A stretch of DNA of 64,000 nt, from assembly GCA_963710355.1 (NCBI GenBank), contig CAVPZU010000003.1:124001-188000 (forward strand), in the 5' to 3' direction. The DNA comes from Fen-1359 sp963710355. Lineage in GTDB: Bacteria > Planctomycetota > Phycisphaerae > Sedimentisphaerales > Anaerobacaceae. The notes beneath the pieces are model-generated. The model had not been told where the DNA came from, ran no database searches, and saw only the letters and a program-made list of their open reading frames with translations. Positions 35,639 through 44,148 of the stretch are shown here, piece after piece; within the stretch, counting starts at the first letter, position 1; each line of letters begins with the position of its first letter. Position numbers and translations under genes: made by a program.

Positions 35639-36447
35639 CCGTCATTAAAAAAATATTAATAGTTTGTTTATTTTGGTTAATTACGGCAGCCTCGGTAGAG
35701 GCCAACTTGCCAAAGGAACAGATATACGCATTATATAACCAGGCAAATGAAACTTTTAGACAGGCCAATTCAACAAAGGACTCAGACCATGTTGAAAGAC
35801 TCTATGAAAAAGCAATACTTAACTTTGAAAAAATCATAGACCAGGGTCAGGTCAAAAATGCCAGGTTATATTACAATCTTGCCAATGCTTATTTTCTGCA
35901 TGGTCAACTCGGCAAGGCCATTTTAAATTATCGCAAAGCTGCAAAAATAGACAACTCCGATGAAAACATCCAAAAAAACCTGGCATTCGCACGCAGTAAA
36001 AAAATTGATCAAATTGCGTTAAAAACTGGAAAACGTGTCCTGCAGACACTGTTTTTCTGGCATTATGATTTTCCCCTTAAAACCAAATTCCTGCTCACAT
36101 GTATTTTCTTTGGAATTGTTTGCGTATGTATCACAGCCGTAATCTGGTTTGGCAGAAGTACCACATGGACGGTATCTGCAATAATTTTTATTATTTTAAT
36201 GTTATGTTTCTTGTCTTCAGTTGCTCTCGAATACAAAACACAGGCAAACAAGATGTGCGGAGTCATAACAGCTAAGGAAGTCATCGCTCGTCAGGGGGAC
36301 GGAGAAAACTATCCGTCAAGTTTTAAAGAGCCTCTTCATGAAGGTACAGAATTTGATTTGCTCGAAAACCGACCAGGCTGGTTTCACATAAAGCTTTCTG
36401 ATGACAGTGACGGCTGGATTCCCGAGGATAGCTCAGATTTAATCTAA
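35635..36447 (+). CDS. batE: TPR and SH3-like protein, BatE-like
   Basis: ATG 35635 overlaps the BatD stop (ATGA). The 270-residue protein has a signal peptide (IVCLFWLITAASVEA), TPRs (YNLANAYFLHGQLGKAILNY), two membrane helices (FLLTCIFFGIVCVCITAVIW and SAIIFIILMLCFLSSVAL) and a bacterial SH3-like end (GVITAKEVIARQGDGENYPS to LSDDSDGWIPEDS). The TPR-membrane-SH3 order is the BatE layout. It closes the operon. Confidence 0.8.
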   Translation: MTVIKKILIVCLFWLITAASVEANLPKEQIYALYNQANETFRQANSTKDSDHVERLYEKAILNFEKIIDQGQVKNARLYYNLANAYFLHGQLGKAILNYRKAAKIDNSDENIQKNLAFARSKKIDQIALKTGKRVLQTLFFWHYDFPLKTKFLLTCIFFGIVCVCITAVIWFGRSTTWTVSAIIFIILMLCFLSSVALEYKTQANKMCGVITAKEVIARQGDGENYPSSFKEPLHEGTEFDLLENRPGWFHIKLSDDSDGWIPEDSSDLI

Positions 36448-37066
36448 CCTCAATCAAGGCCAACCAGAGCAGGAGAGATCCGAACCCTCGGTAGCTTTGG
36501 GGTGCAGGGTTTTCCAAACGAATTCTAAAGGCTTGAAATTATTTTAGCACATACAACCTAACTACAACTATGAGGCTGATTATCTGCCAATTTTACAAAA
36601 ATTCTTATTCTATAAGTATTGTCATACCAGTAAGTTGTAAAAAATAAGAAATTGGTCAACATTTTATATATCCTATTTTTTCAAAATTTTCCGAAAAATT
36701 GAGTATTTGCTCAAAAATGCGGTGCTTTTTTGTTACTTATACGAAAGGTATCGGCTGATGAAGACATATTGGAGACTAGGGAACAGGGCTTTCTACTTGC
36801 GAATAGCACCAAAATAACACTGTTCATAACATAGATTTGACACATTATCCTACAAACAGCCGTTTTTTCCTCAGAGTGAAGGTTATCTCGGGATTCGTAG
36901 ACTGAGTAAGGATTTGGAAAACCGCAGTGCCACAAGGCTCCGGAGATTCAAAACAATCCTGTTCCGGTTTGTCTTTAATTGTGACTCTTTATAAACAAGT
37001 TATATCCTTATTACTTTCCTACAGCACTTTTCTGTAATGCACTTGCTACCCTTCGAATGTATATTA
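36448..37066. other. Gap after the Bat operon
   Basis: No gene is visible in about 620 bases. Repeat copy C occupies 36551-36674. No clear terminator hairpin follows the BatE gene. An open frame on the minus strand (36711-36935) has no recognisable motif. Confidence 0.4.
36551..36674. repeat. 124-bp interspersed repeat, copy C
   Basis: This copy begins ATACAACCTAACTACAACTA, contains TATCTGCCAATTTTACAAAA, TCTATAAGTATTG and AAATTGGTCAA, and ends CATTTTATATATCCT. It aligns with copy B without gaps. It lies in a non-coding gap just before the IS element. Confidence 0.7.
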
Positions 37067-37073
37067 AGAGCCT

Positions 37074-37502
37074 CTAACAAAACTTGTTTTGTAATGTGTT
37101 ATGACAGATAACAATACAACCAATTTCGAGCAGAGCCTCATGGATATCTGCTCGGCGTTCATAGCGAACCCGCAACCGTCGGAATTGATGCAGCCACGAC
37201 AGTGTGCGTTCGACCACCCAGCGAAAGACACCCAAACCGCTGCCGTTTTTAGTTCGGCGTTTGGCCAATACAGGCTCAATTCCTTTCTGACGAATTTCTT
37301 TACGGTGCGGTTCGGAATCGTAGCCTCGATCTCCGTGAACACAATCGGGTTTACAGCGAGGTCGACCTACCTTTCCCGCGATAGGAGGAATGGCTTTCAC
37401 CAGAGGCAGCAGTTGTGTGACATCATGTCGGTTTGCGCCGGTCAATTGGACTGCGAGCGGGACTCCTTCGGCGTCGGTGATGACATGATGCTTCGAACCC
37501 AT
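37074..37502 (-). CDS. IS5-family transposase OrfB (DDE domain)
   Basis: From its first ATG (37502, MGSKHHVITDAEGVPLAVQL) the frame supplies the rest of the DDE domain: second Asp in VHGDRGYDSEPHRKEIRQ, the glutamate in FRWVVERTLSWLHQFRRL and the end HEALLEIGCIVICHN. The frame continues upstream to the slippery run, so the active protein is probably the OrfA-OrfB fusion from 37879 to 37074. All three acidic residues are present. Confidence 0.8.
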   Translation of the reverse strand: MGSKHHVITDAEGVPLAVQLTGANRHDVTQLLPLVKAIPPIAGKVGRPRCKPDCVHGDRGYDSEPHRKEIRQKGIEPVLAKRRTKNGSGLGVFRWVVERTLSWLHQFRRLRVRYERRADIHEALLEIGCIVICHNTLQNKFC

Positions 37503-37879
37503 TTTTCGCCTATCCGTGGGATTTGGGCCTGTTTTCGCCCCCCAAAAACAGCACGAACTGAAGACGAATCTACTACCGCCCGTGAAAAATCGATTTGGTC
37601 TGCGTGGCGAAGTTTGTTGAGCAAGATATGGTGTATTTTGTCCCAGATGCCTGCTTTGTGCCAGTCGCGAAGCCGACGCCAGCAGGTCATCCCGGAACCA
37701 CATCCCATCTCCAATGGAAGATATTCCCAACCGATACCGGTCTTGAGCACAAAAAGAATCCCTGTCAGAGCTTTCCGGTTGCTCACAGGTGGCCTGCCCC
37801 CCTTGGGACGAGACGGTAGTTTGGGCAAAACTGGTTCGATGATTTCCCATAATTCGTCGGGTAACAATGGCTTGGCCAT
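37442..37879 (-). CDS. IS5-family transposase OrfA
   Basis: The 145-residue frame begins MAKPLLPDELWEIIEPVLPK (DUF4096-type DNA-binding head), continues LTGILFVLKTGIGWEYLPLE and CWRRLRDWHKAGIWDKIHHI, and contains the first catalytic Asp in AVVDSSSVRAVFGG. At T5G6 (37538-37548 on the plus strand as C6A5) a -1 slip would give VFGGAKTGPNPTDRRKMGSK, the family consensus. Thus OrfA is the first half of a fused DDE transposase made by programmed frameshifting. Confidence 0.85.
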   Translation of the reverse strand: MAKPLLPDELWEIIEPVLPKLPSRPKGGRPPVSNRKALTGILFVLKTGIGWEYLPLEMGCGSGMTCWRRLRDWHKAGIWDKIHHILLNKLRHADQIDFSRAVVDSSSVRAVFGGRKQAQIPRIGEKWVRSIMSSPTPKESRSQSN

Positions 37880-37979
37880 TAATAAGTCCTCTATGACTAA
37901 GGGTTTTCATAAGTTTTTCAACCATTGTTTTCATCGGCTATACCAGTATCAATCCTTGAGGTTTTGTTAGAGGCTCTTA

Positions 37980-38249
37980 GTTATTTGCATTCATCACTGA
38001 GCTATAAAGCACCTTGCGAATGTGAAGAAATGTACATATCAAAAGGATACTGAACTTTTTGGTTGCTTAAAATCTGTTCCAAATTCTTTACTATGCTTCA
38101 ATGGCCAGTCTTGACAAAATCCCTAAGAATTGGTATAAAAGGATTATGTTTTTAGTAGATGGGTGATGAAGTGCTATATCGAAACCTAAAAGAAATAATT
38201 AACCTCAAAGAGCAGCTAACAATTTTTCCGATTTGTTTTGGGGGCTGGT
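37980..38249 (+). other. Gap between the IS element and the dockerin gene
   Basis: About 270 bases without a gene. The segment should hold the promoter of the gene at 38250, but no clear consensus boxes can be picked out. TTGGGGGCTGGT just before the ATG is a weak binding site. Confidence 0.3.
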
Positions 38250-38945
38250 ATGAGTAAGATCCTGATATTGATAGTTGCAATTTTTAGTATATCTTCAGCT
38301 GCCGAAGGCAGCGTTAATGTGAAAGTATATCGGGCTGATGGTAATACGCCTCTCGAATGGACAGACCCAAACGTTCCTTACGTCTATCCAGATATTATGG
38401 TAGGAACACAACTAACGATAATAGTAGATTCGAATGTAGAACAAATTTGGTCGGGTAGCTTAGTTCTTGCTGATGCAAATGTGGATTATGCGGTTTTGTC
38501 AGGAAGGGGGCCACAAATAATTGACGATTGGACAGGCTCACATTACCCAGCCGCCGGTAACGAGGCCGCAGTTTTCGATTGGGAGGAGACAGGAATCGAT
38601 GGCTTTGACCTGTACACAGGCTCCACCGGCGTGGAAGAAGGAAGATGGTTTATTATCGATTATAATTCAACAAAAGTAGGCAGTTGTAAAGTTGGGTACT
38701 ATGACCACGATGTCAGCTGGGATGAACCTGTCTTGTACCTTTCTTTTACTCAAGTTCCGACACGTGACTTCAATGGTGATACCTTCGTTGATTTTAAAGA
38801 CTTTGCAATTATGGCTTCACACTGGCTTCAGAATGGATGCAGCGGAAGCCAATTTTGTGAAGGGACCGATCTTAATTTTGATGGCTTGGTTGATTCGAAT
38901 GACTTAATGTTGTTTTGTAATTACTGGCTATACCAAACCAACTGA
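38250..38945 (+). CDS. Secreted protein with C-terminal dockerin-like repeats
   Basis: A 231-residue product from ATG 38250: signal peptide MSKILILIVAIFSISSAAEG, a beta-rich domain of about 140 residues (VNVKVYRADGNTPLEWTDPN), then two dockerin-like repeats, RDFNGDTFVDFKDFAIMASH and TDLNFDGLVDSNDLMLFCNY, closed by HWL and YWL. The beta domain resembles cohesin-like or carbohydrate-binding sandwich folds but I cannot assign it. The protein probably associates with the cell surface through the repeats. No cohesin partner is encoded in the window. Confidence 0.7.
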   Translation: MSKILILIVAIFSISSAAEGSVNVKVYRADGNTPLEWTDPNVPYVYPDIMVGTQLTIIVDSNVEQIWSGSLVLADANVDYAVLSGRGPQIIDDWTGSHYPAAGNEAAVFDWEETGIDGFDLYTGSTGVEEGRWFIIDYNSTKVGSCKVGYYDHDVSWDEPVLYLSFTQVPTRDFNGDTFVDFKDFAIMASHWLQNGCSGSQFCEGTDLNFDGLVDSNDLMLFCNYWLYQTN

Positions 38946-39181
38946 ATAATTGTATCCCCCATCGGTCCCCGAAATGTCTTTTATTTTAGAAACATACCCT
39001 GCTATCGCTAAAATGCTTACCATTTTGCCCTCTTTATCTGAATTATACAAACAATGCTTTTTTGAGAATTTTTTTAAAAAAATAATCTACAACGTCCCGC
39101 TTTAGAACGCCTTTAATTTTGAAGACGAATCTATTGATTCGTAAAAAATCCCTTTCAACGTATATTTTAAGGAGTCAAGGT

Positions 39182-40006
39182 ATGAATAAAAAAATATCCA
39201 TATTGACAATTGTGGTAATATTGGTCTTCAGCAATGGGCTCTTATATGGGGATAAACAGCTGGAAACATCCGAAACTTTAGGGATTTTCCAGAAACTGAC
39301 TAATCAATCAAGATTAAGGTGGCTTTCTACCGGCACAATTCGTGCAAATCATAAAGAATATAAAGCCCCGAAGGTTGTTAACCCTGATGAAATGAACAAG
39401 AAGGTTACAAAAGCCGTTGAGCAGTACTTAAATGACCCTAACAAGCGTGAGCTAACCGATGAACTCCAGAAGATGAAGCTTGATGCAACACCATTCAATA
39501 CCCGCTACGAACTTTTAAATGAATATACTATGGATTCCGAGACTATAGTTAAAATCGATGGTGAAAAATTCTATTGGGAAATTAATACAACTTCGCGTGT
39601 TGATTCAATAAAGCCGGATGATGTTACCGGGCAGAATTTTATGGCTAAATATTTTGATATGAACTGGAACAAACGCCGCATATTCGTTTGGGATGGAGAG
39701 AGGTACACGACATATTTCTTGCCTGGCAACCATGCTATTATTGACTCGACCGGAACTCAACCCCACAAAGTAAATGGCCCCTTAACGGCAGGAATTATAC
39801 CCTGGGGCTATGGCCGTTACAGCTATGAAAGCCTTGCTGAGTCCAGCTATACCGGAGTAGAAAAAAACGCGGATGGGAAAAAGGAAATTGAGTCTGACGG
39901 TCAAAAGTTCAGATGGATTCCTTATGACAATAATATTAGATTCTGGAAAGGATTACGCAGTAAAATCTTGCGAAATGAGCGGATTGAAAGGAATTGCGGT
40001 TCATAG
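39182..40006 (+). CDS. Secreted protein with C39-peptidase-like domain, N-terminal part (frameshifted)
   Basis: ATG 39182 follows a clear AAGGAG site. A signal peptide (ISILTIVVILVFSNGLLYG) leads a domain of about 240 residues that starts LETSETLGIFQKLTNQSR and contains KRRIFVWDGERYTTYF and SYESLAESSYTGVEKN. I do not recognise this domain; its wording resembles outer-membrane lipoprotein carrier-like (LolA-type) sandwiches found in planctomycete secreted proteins. The frame ends at 40006. A one-base shift near 39940 turns the last codons into LDSGKDYAVKSCEMSGLKG, running on into the next entry. Confidence 0.65.
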   Translation: MNKKISILTIVVILVFSNGLLYGDKQLETSETLGIFQKLTNQSRLRWLSTGTIRANHKEYKAPKVVNPDEMNKKVTKAVEQYLNDPNKRELTDELQKMKLDATPFNTRYELLNEYTMDSETIVKIDGEKFYWEINTTSRVDSIKPDDVTGQNFMAKYFDMNWNKRRIFVWDGERYTTYFLPGNHAIIDSTGTQPHKVNGPLTAGIIPWGYGRYSYESLAESSYTGVEKNADGKKEIESDGQKFRWIPYDNNIRFWKGLRSKILRNERIERNCGS

Positions 40007-40991
40007 GGAATTTTCAGATTATCGCCTTATCTCTGGTAGTTGGGTTCCTTGCAACGTACTTTTAGAACAATACGAAGCTGATTCAGGCAGGCTGCTAACC
40101 AAAGATGAATGGATTATTACCGAAATTGATGGGAACACCCCCAGTCCCGATAGTTTTACCATTCAGTATCAAAGCGGCGCATTGATAGAAAATTTCTGTC
40201 CGCTCGATGATAGGCCACAAACATGTTATTATTCAGGAACGGCCGATTATGAATCGCTTTTGGGGGAAAGGCTGGACTTTGTAGCGAATAATGGATACCC
40301 CCAAAACTGCGCCACTGTAGCTTTAAAGCACACCTTGTCGCGGTTAGGAAAAAATTTGACCAGCCAGGAGCTTGAAGAGCTTGTAAATAAAACAGATGGA
40401 AAAACAACCTTACATGCGTTAAAAACCTTTGCAGAAAAATTGGGCTTTTTCTGTAACGCTGTCAAGACAAATATCGAAACCTTGAAGAAATTAAATGATA
40501 CAGAAGCTATTCTGCATATTCCCGGCAAAAAGCATTTTGTTGTTCTGGACAAGATAGACAGCGATTATGTCTGGACGATAGATTTGGCATGTAATAAATT
40601 TTTCACTCACACAGACATCAGCTTTTTCGATATGGATTGGTCCGAAGGTGTGGCCCTTTTAATTTCCTCCAAGCCGATAGAACTGCAAGGCAGCTTTACC
40701 CAAATTAACGAGGACGAACTTAAAGATATTGTTGGCAGTGCCGGTTATTCCTGCACCCGCCTTTTACAGGGATATAATGTTATATTTTGTAGTTATATGG
40801 GAGGAGAATGTGGAGGTATGTATCAGGAATATTATACGCGGTATGGTTGCCAGTCTTCTCCAAGCGGTGGTTGCAGCAGTTCCCTGATGATTCGATACGC
40901 AGAATCCCCCTGCATAAATGACCCATATAATCTTGAGCAGTGTGATATAACGGGAGAATGGACCTGTTATTATATGAGAGCCTGCGCTTAA
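39873..40991 (+). CDS. C39-peptidase-like domain with cysteine-rich tail, C-terminal part
   Basis: In register from about 39945, this frame completes the protein started at 39182. It has the end of the LolA-like sandwich, then a C39-type fold: VANNGYPQNCATVALKHTLS (Gln and Cys), TLHALKTFAEKLGFFCNAVK and ILHIPGKKHFVVLDKIDSDY (His and Asp). The last 80 residues are rich in Cys (about 13) and end YYMRACA. C39 domains normally cut double-glycine leaders inside ABC transporters; here the domain is free and secreted. The catalytic set seems complete, so a protease role is plausible but unproven. Confidence 0.65.
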   Translation: MGKRKLSLTVKSSDGFLMTIILDSGKDYAVKSCEMSGLKGIAVHREFSDYRLISGSWVPCNVLLEQYEADSGRLLTKDEWIITEIDGNTPSPDSFTIQYQSGALIENFCPLDDRPQTCYYSGTADYESLLGERLDFVANNGYPQNCATVALKHTLSRLGKNLTSQELEELVNKTDGKTTLHALKTFAEKLGFFCNAVKTNIETLKKLNDTEAILHIPGKKHFVVLDKIDSDYVWTIDLACNKFFTHTDISFFDMDWSEGVALLISSKPIELQGSFTQINEDELKDIVGSAGYSCTRLLQGYNVIFCSYMGGECGGMYQEYYTRYGCQSSPSGGCSSSLMIRYAESPCINDPYNLEQCDITGEWTCYYMRACA

Positions 40992-41020
40992 GAAACTGGT
41001 TAGATTTAAGGTTGGGAAAA

Positions 41021-41053
41021 AGGCAGATGAGTCATTCGTCATCTGCCTTTTTT
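41021..41053 (+). terminator. Intrinsic terminator after the C39 gene
   Basis: GGCAGATGA (41022-41030) pairs perfectly with TCATCTGCC (41039-41047) around an 8-base loop, followed at once by six T. A run of A precedes the stem, so it could act in both directions. It lies between the C39 protein gene and the pseudopilin gene. Confidence 0.8.
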
Positions 41054-41103
41054 ATCGATATGAGAAGTTGACCTCGCATCAATTCAAGGTAAAATGTCCG
41101 AAT

Positions 41104-41904
41104 ATGAAAAGACCGGCTTTCACACTTATCGAACTCCTCGTGGTCATTGCCATAATCACTCTGCTTTTAGCCATTTCCGCCCCTGTCCTGTGCAGCTTGA
41201 GAATACAGACGAGAGTTGTTCTTTGCAGTTCAAACGTAAGACAGCTTTTATTTGGCTTGTTAACTTATGGGGCAGAGAACGAAACTTTGCCTTACGGATT
41301 TATCAATAACCCTTTATCTTTACCCCCTCCGGGTGGCTATCCAGGAAATCCTGCTTTTGATAGAAAAGGTTTTTGGTGGTTTAATTATATCTCTGACTAC
41401 ACAAGGAAAAGTCAAGGCAAATGGTCGGTTCTTCAATGCCCATCCCGTCCAACGATGGACGCAAAATTCGATTTGGTATTGTGTGGTAATTTCGGCGTCA
41501 ACAGGTCTATCTGCAAAAGCTACGATGACAGGCAACCGTTCAGGGAAGAGTTTGTGGGAGTGCCATTGAGCACTGATTCCATAACAAAACCTGCAGAAAC
41601 CCTGCTTATCCTCGACAGCGGTTATAGCTTAATATCCTGGTGGCATGCCACCAGTGAGCCTCCTGTCACTTTGAATATTAAAATAATTGAAGATACATCA
41701 TATGTTCCGGGACTATCAATCAATAAAAAAAGGAGTTTTTGGCCCGGCCAGGAAGACGACGCGATTGAAGGGAGACATCCGAAAAAGACAGTTAACGTCG
41801 GATTTGTCGATGGCCATCTTAAAGCATTAGAGGCAGAAAGCCTCTTAGTAGAAAAAGAAGGAAAAGTATATAAGAACAAATCGCCCCTTTGGCAACCTAA
41901 ATAG
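41104..41904 (+). CDS. Type II pseudopilin-like protein with planctomycete C-terminus
   Basis: ATG 41104 gives MKRPAFTLIELLVVIAIITL, a classic prepilin cleavage site (short basic leader, then FTLIELL) and the hydrophobic helix. The rest (266 residues in all) has paired cysteines (VLQCPSRPTMD, LVLCGNFGVN) and the tail RHPKKTVNVGFVDGHLKALE, the RH-x9-DG-H signature of the abundant planctomycete pseudopilins. Such proteins are processed by a prepilin peptidase and inserted by a type II/IV-like system, encoded elsewhere. The frame is open from 41068. Confidence 0.85.
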   Translation: MKRPAFTLIELLVVIAIITLLLAISAPVLCSLRIQTRVVLCSSNVRQLLFGLLTYGAENETLPYGFINNPLSLPPPGGYPGNPAFDRKGFWWFNYISDYTRKSQGKWSVLQCPSRPTMDAKFDLVLCGNFGVNRSICKSYDDRQPFREEFVGVPLSTDSITKPAETLLILDSGYSLISWWHATSEPPVTLNIKIIEDTSYVPGLSINKKRSFWPGQEDDAIEGRHPKKTVNVGFVDGHLKALEAESLLVEKEGKVYKNKSPLWQPK

Positions 41905-41912
41905 CCCAATTG

Positions 41913-43598
41913 TTAAAAAGCAAGTTTATTAAGTACCTCTTGCACACCGTTTTGACTGATATATCTAACCTCAACAGTGCTTTCCAACAAGTAATCTTTG
42001 TCTTTGTCTGTTCTTGTGTACCAATAAATTCTTTCGGGTAATCTTGTTTCACTATTTATGTTTACAATCCACTTCTTAAACACGAGCGAACCATCGTATG
42101 CGTATTCAATCCATTCGAGATTATATACCATTATTACCTCATCTGTTTCTAATGTTTTACCTTCTGTCCGACTCCATTTGGCATCAGGCGGAATGTCCCG
42201 CATATTATCAAACGGCATCAAACCAAGAGAACCGCTCATTCTCTTCTCAATTGATGTAATCTCGTCGTTTGTCAGTTTGTTTATTTCTGTTGAACCGCCT
42301 TGATAATCTTTGCTCCTCTTTTCACCGTTACGAGTATCCCATATAACGGTATTCTTCACAGTTTTGGCTGCATATATCCCCAAATCCTTTGATACCCACC
42401 TTTCCTCAACAGGTTCGCTTTGGTTTTTAACAAATTTTGAGATATAAACATTTTCAACCTTTTCGATGGCGCGATAGACCTGTTCAATCGTAATACCATG
42501 AGCCTTAGGTATGCTAAAAAGAAGAGCAAGTCCAATTATTAAAACGGCAGCAGCGGCAATAGCACTTTTATATAAGGGTTTCAGATTCATACGATGTGAC
42601 GGCTTTCCCTGCGAAGAAGAATGCCTGCTTATTGATGATTGGGTAACTTCTATATCTTTTTTGTTTGTGACTGTAACACTTATTGGAAAGCCGTTATAAA
42701 GTTCATTTTGTTGGCCTGTCCCTTCGGATTTCACAGGGGCACTTATGTTATAAACCGTTACAATTTCAGAGTCAGCCCGTTCAGCAATGTTGAAAATTGT
42801 ATTATGCAGATTCAGCATTTTTAAAAGGCATTTTGGACAGGTGCGAATATGCGTTACCAGAGATTGACGCATTTGTGAATACTGATCATTAACAGGGTCG
42901 AATCCATATGGAATAACATAATCGAATATATCAGATATGCTGATGTGTTCACAGGGGAAATCTCTTTGGTCTATTTCGCTCAGTAATAATCCATTTCGCA
43001 CCATCTCCCTTCGCATAAAAACCAATCCCCTGCAATCTTTGCAAATGCATATATGCTTGAGAATATCTGCATTTGTTTTTTCAAAATCCAACAAAACTAT
43101 CGACGGAATGACCTTTCGGATGTTATTGCATGAATTGGCATCGAAAATAAGTTGGTCCGCAAAAAGCTGGCTTAACTTACATAATTGTTTTGGATTGAGG
43201 TGCAACCTTTGGATTATCTCCAAGTTATTTAAGCACTGCGGGCAGTTATCTATGTGTGACGTTATCGGCGTCGGTATTTTAACCTTCATAGATGGTTCCA
43301 CCAAAGTAGGTAGGAAGGGTTTTACAGTTTCACAAGTAACTTCCTTGCCGATGTATTTAAAATGAAGTTTTAGCATCATAGCAATACCGGTGTCTGCTTT
43401 TTCCATATCAACACTGCTGCTATCTCCAGTTTTCGAAAGGGCGTCTTTTAATCCTTTCAACTGCGATTGGCAATTCTTACAGTTCTCGACATGTTTAACC
43501 ATAAACTCCGGAATATCTTTGCGTCTATCGTCAGAAAGCAAACTGTAATAGTATAAACTTGCTTGCTTACATAAAAATTCATCACTGTGAGCACTCAT
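41913..43598 (-). CDS. Anti-sigma factor with four zinc-finger-like modules and an extracytoplasmic domain
   Basis: The 561-residue protein has four H-x3-C-x2-C modules in its cytoplasmic half: HVENCKNC, HIDNCPQC, HICICKDC and HIRTCPKC, at about residues 31, 110, 186 and 251. Each resembles the zinc-binding anti-sigma (ZAS/zf-HC2) motif. A single membrane helix (AIAAAAVLIIGLALLFSI) near residue 350 is followed by a sensor domain (TIEQVYRAIEKVENVYISKF to the end) like that in planctomycete sigma regulators. It starts one base after the sigma gene stop. Most ZAS proteins have one module, so four is unusual. Confidence 0.8.
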   Translation of the reverse strand: MSAHSDEFLCKQASLYYYSLLSDDRRKDIPEFMVKHVENCKNCQSQLKGLKDALSKTGDSSSVDMEKADTGIAMMLKLHFKYIGKEVTCETVKPFLPTLVEPSMKVKIPTPITSHIDNCPQCLNNLEIIQRLHLNPKQLCKLSQLFADQLIFDANSCNNIRKVIPSIVLLDFEKTNADILKHICICKDCRGLVFMRREMVRNGLLLSEIDQRDFPCEHISISDIFDYVIPYGFDPVNDQYSQMRQSLVTHIRTCPKCLLKMLNLHNTIFNIAERADSEIVTVYNISAPVKSEGTGQQNELYNGFPISVTVTNKKDIEVTQSSISRHSSSQGKPSHRMNLKPLYKSAIAAAAVLIIGLALLFSIPKAHGITIEQVYRAIEKVENVYISKFVKNQSEPVEERWVSKDLGIYAAKTVKNTVIWDTRNGEKRSKDYQGGSTEINKLTNDEITSIEKRMSGSLGLMPFDNMRDIPPDAKWSRTEGKTLETDEVIMVYNLEWIEYAYDGSLVFKKWIVNINSETRLPERIYWYTRTDKDKDYLLESTVEVRYISQNGVQEVLNKLAF

Positions 43599-43599
43599 A

Positions 43600-44148
43600 C
43601 TAATTTTCCTGCCTTCTGACGAAAAAATGACTAATCTTTCTTATCCCGAGGTAAATATACTTACTGACGGTTCTTTTATTAACATTCATTTTCTCCGCTA
43701 TTTCCGTAATATCAAGATTATTTCTATATCTCAATGTTATTGCTTTAGCCTCGCTATATGGTAACCTTTTCTCAATCATACCAAACATTTTATTTATTTC
43801 TTCCTCTTTAATCAATGTTTTCTCTGGATTGTCCTCAATGACAAAACAATGCCCTTCATCTAATAACTTAACAACCTTACTTTGGTACCTTTTCGCGCGT
43901 CGAAGAGCATCGTGGACATCATTTGTAATAGCTTTGTATAGGTAACTCCTGACATTGCCAACGTTCTTTGGCAGAGGTTTATAAACGAGATATAGAAAAA
44001 AACCTTGAAAAATGTCGTCCGCCCAGGCTTTATCATCCAAACGATAATCGATGATTTTACGAATAAAATCCCCATATTGTGCAAAAACTTCCGCTGCTTT
44101 ATCTACATTCTCCCGACAAAAATCTTTAGAGCTACCGGTTGATTCCAT
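43600..44148 (-). CDS. ECF-type RNA polymerase sigma factor
   Basis: A 182-residue sigma factor. Region 2 is FIRKIIDYRLDDKAWADDIF and QGFFLYLV, with the helix for -10 binding in NVGNVRSYLYKAITNDVHDA. Region 4 is RLPYSEAKAITLRYRNNLDI and TEIAEKMNVNKRTVSKYIYL. The length and two-domain layout fit ECF sigma factors. It forms a tight pair with the anti-sigma gene. The 327-base region upstream should hold an autoregulated promoter. The likely target genes are the C39 protein and pseudopilin on the other strand, which is inference. Confidence 0.85.
   Translation of the reverse strand: MESTGSSKDFCRENVDKAAEVFAQYGDFIRKIIDYRLDDKAWADDIFQGFFLYLVYKPLPKNVGNVRSYLYKAITNDVHDALRRAKRYQSKVVKLLDEGHCFVIEDNPEKTLIKEEEINKMFGMIEKRLPYSEAKAITLRYRNNLDITEIAEKMNVNKRTVSKYIYLGIRKISHFFVRRQEN

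Larger units (their letters stand above)
37067..37977 (-). mobile_element. IS5-family insertion sequence (IS427-like group)
   Basis: The terminal inverted repeats are perfect: AGAGCCTCTAACAAAAC at 37067-37083 and its complement ending at 37977. Both ends are flanked by TA, so a 2-base target duplication is likely. The element is 911 bp and encodes two overlapping reading frames in the -1 relation, joined at a T5G6 slippery run, which is the IS427 arrangement. It looks intact and is therefore probably recent. Confidence 0.85.
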
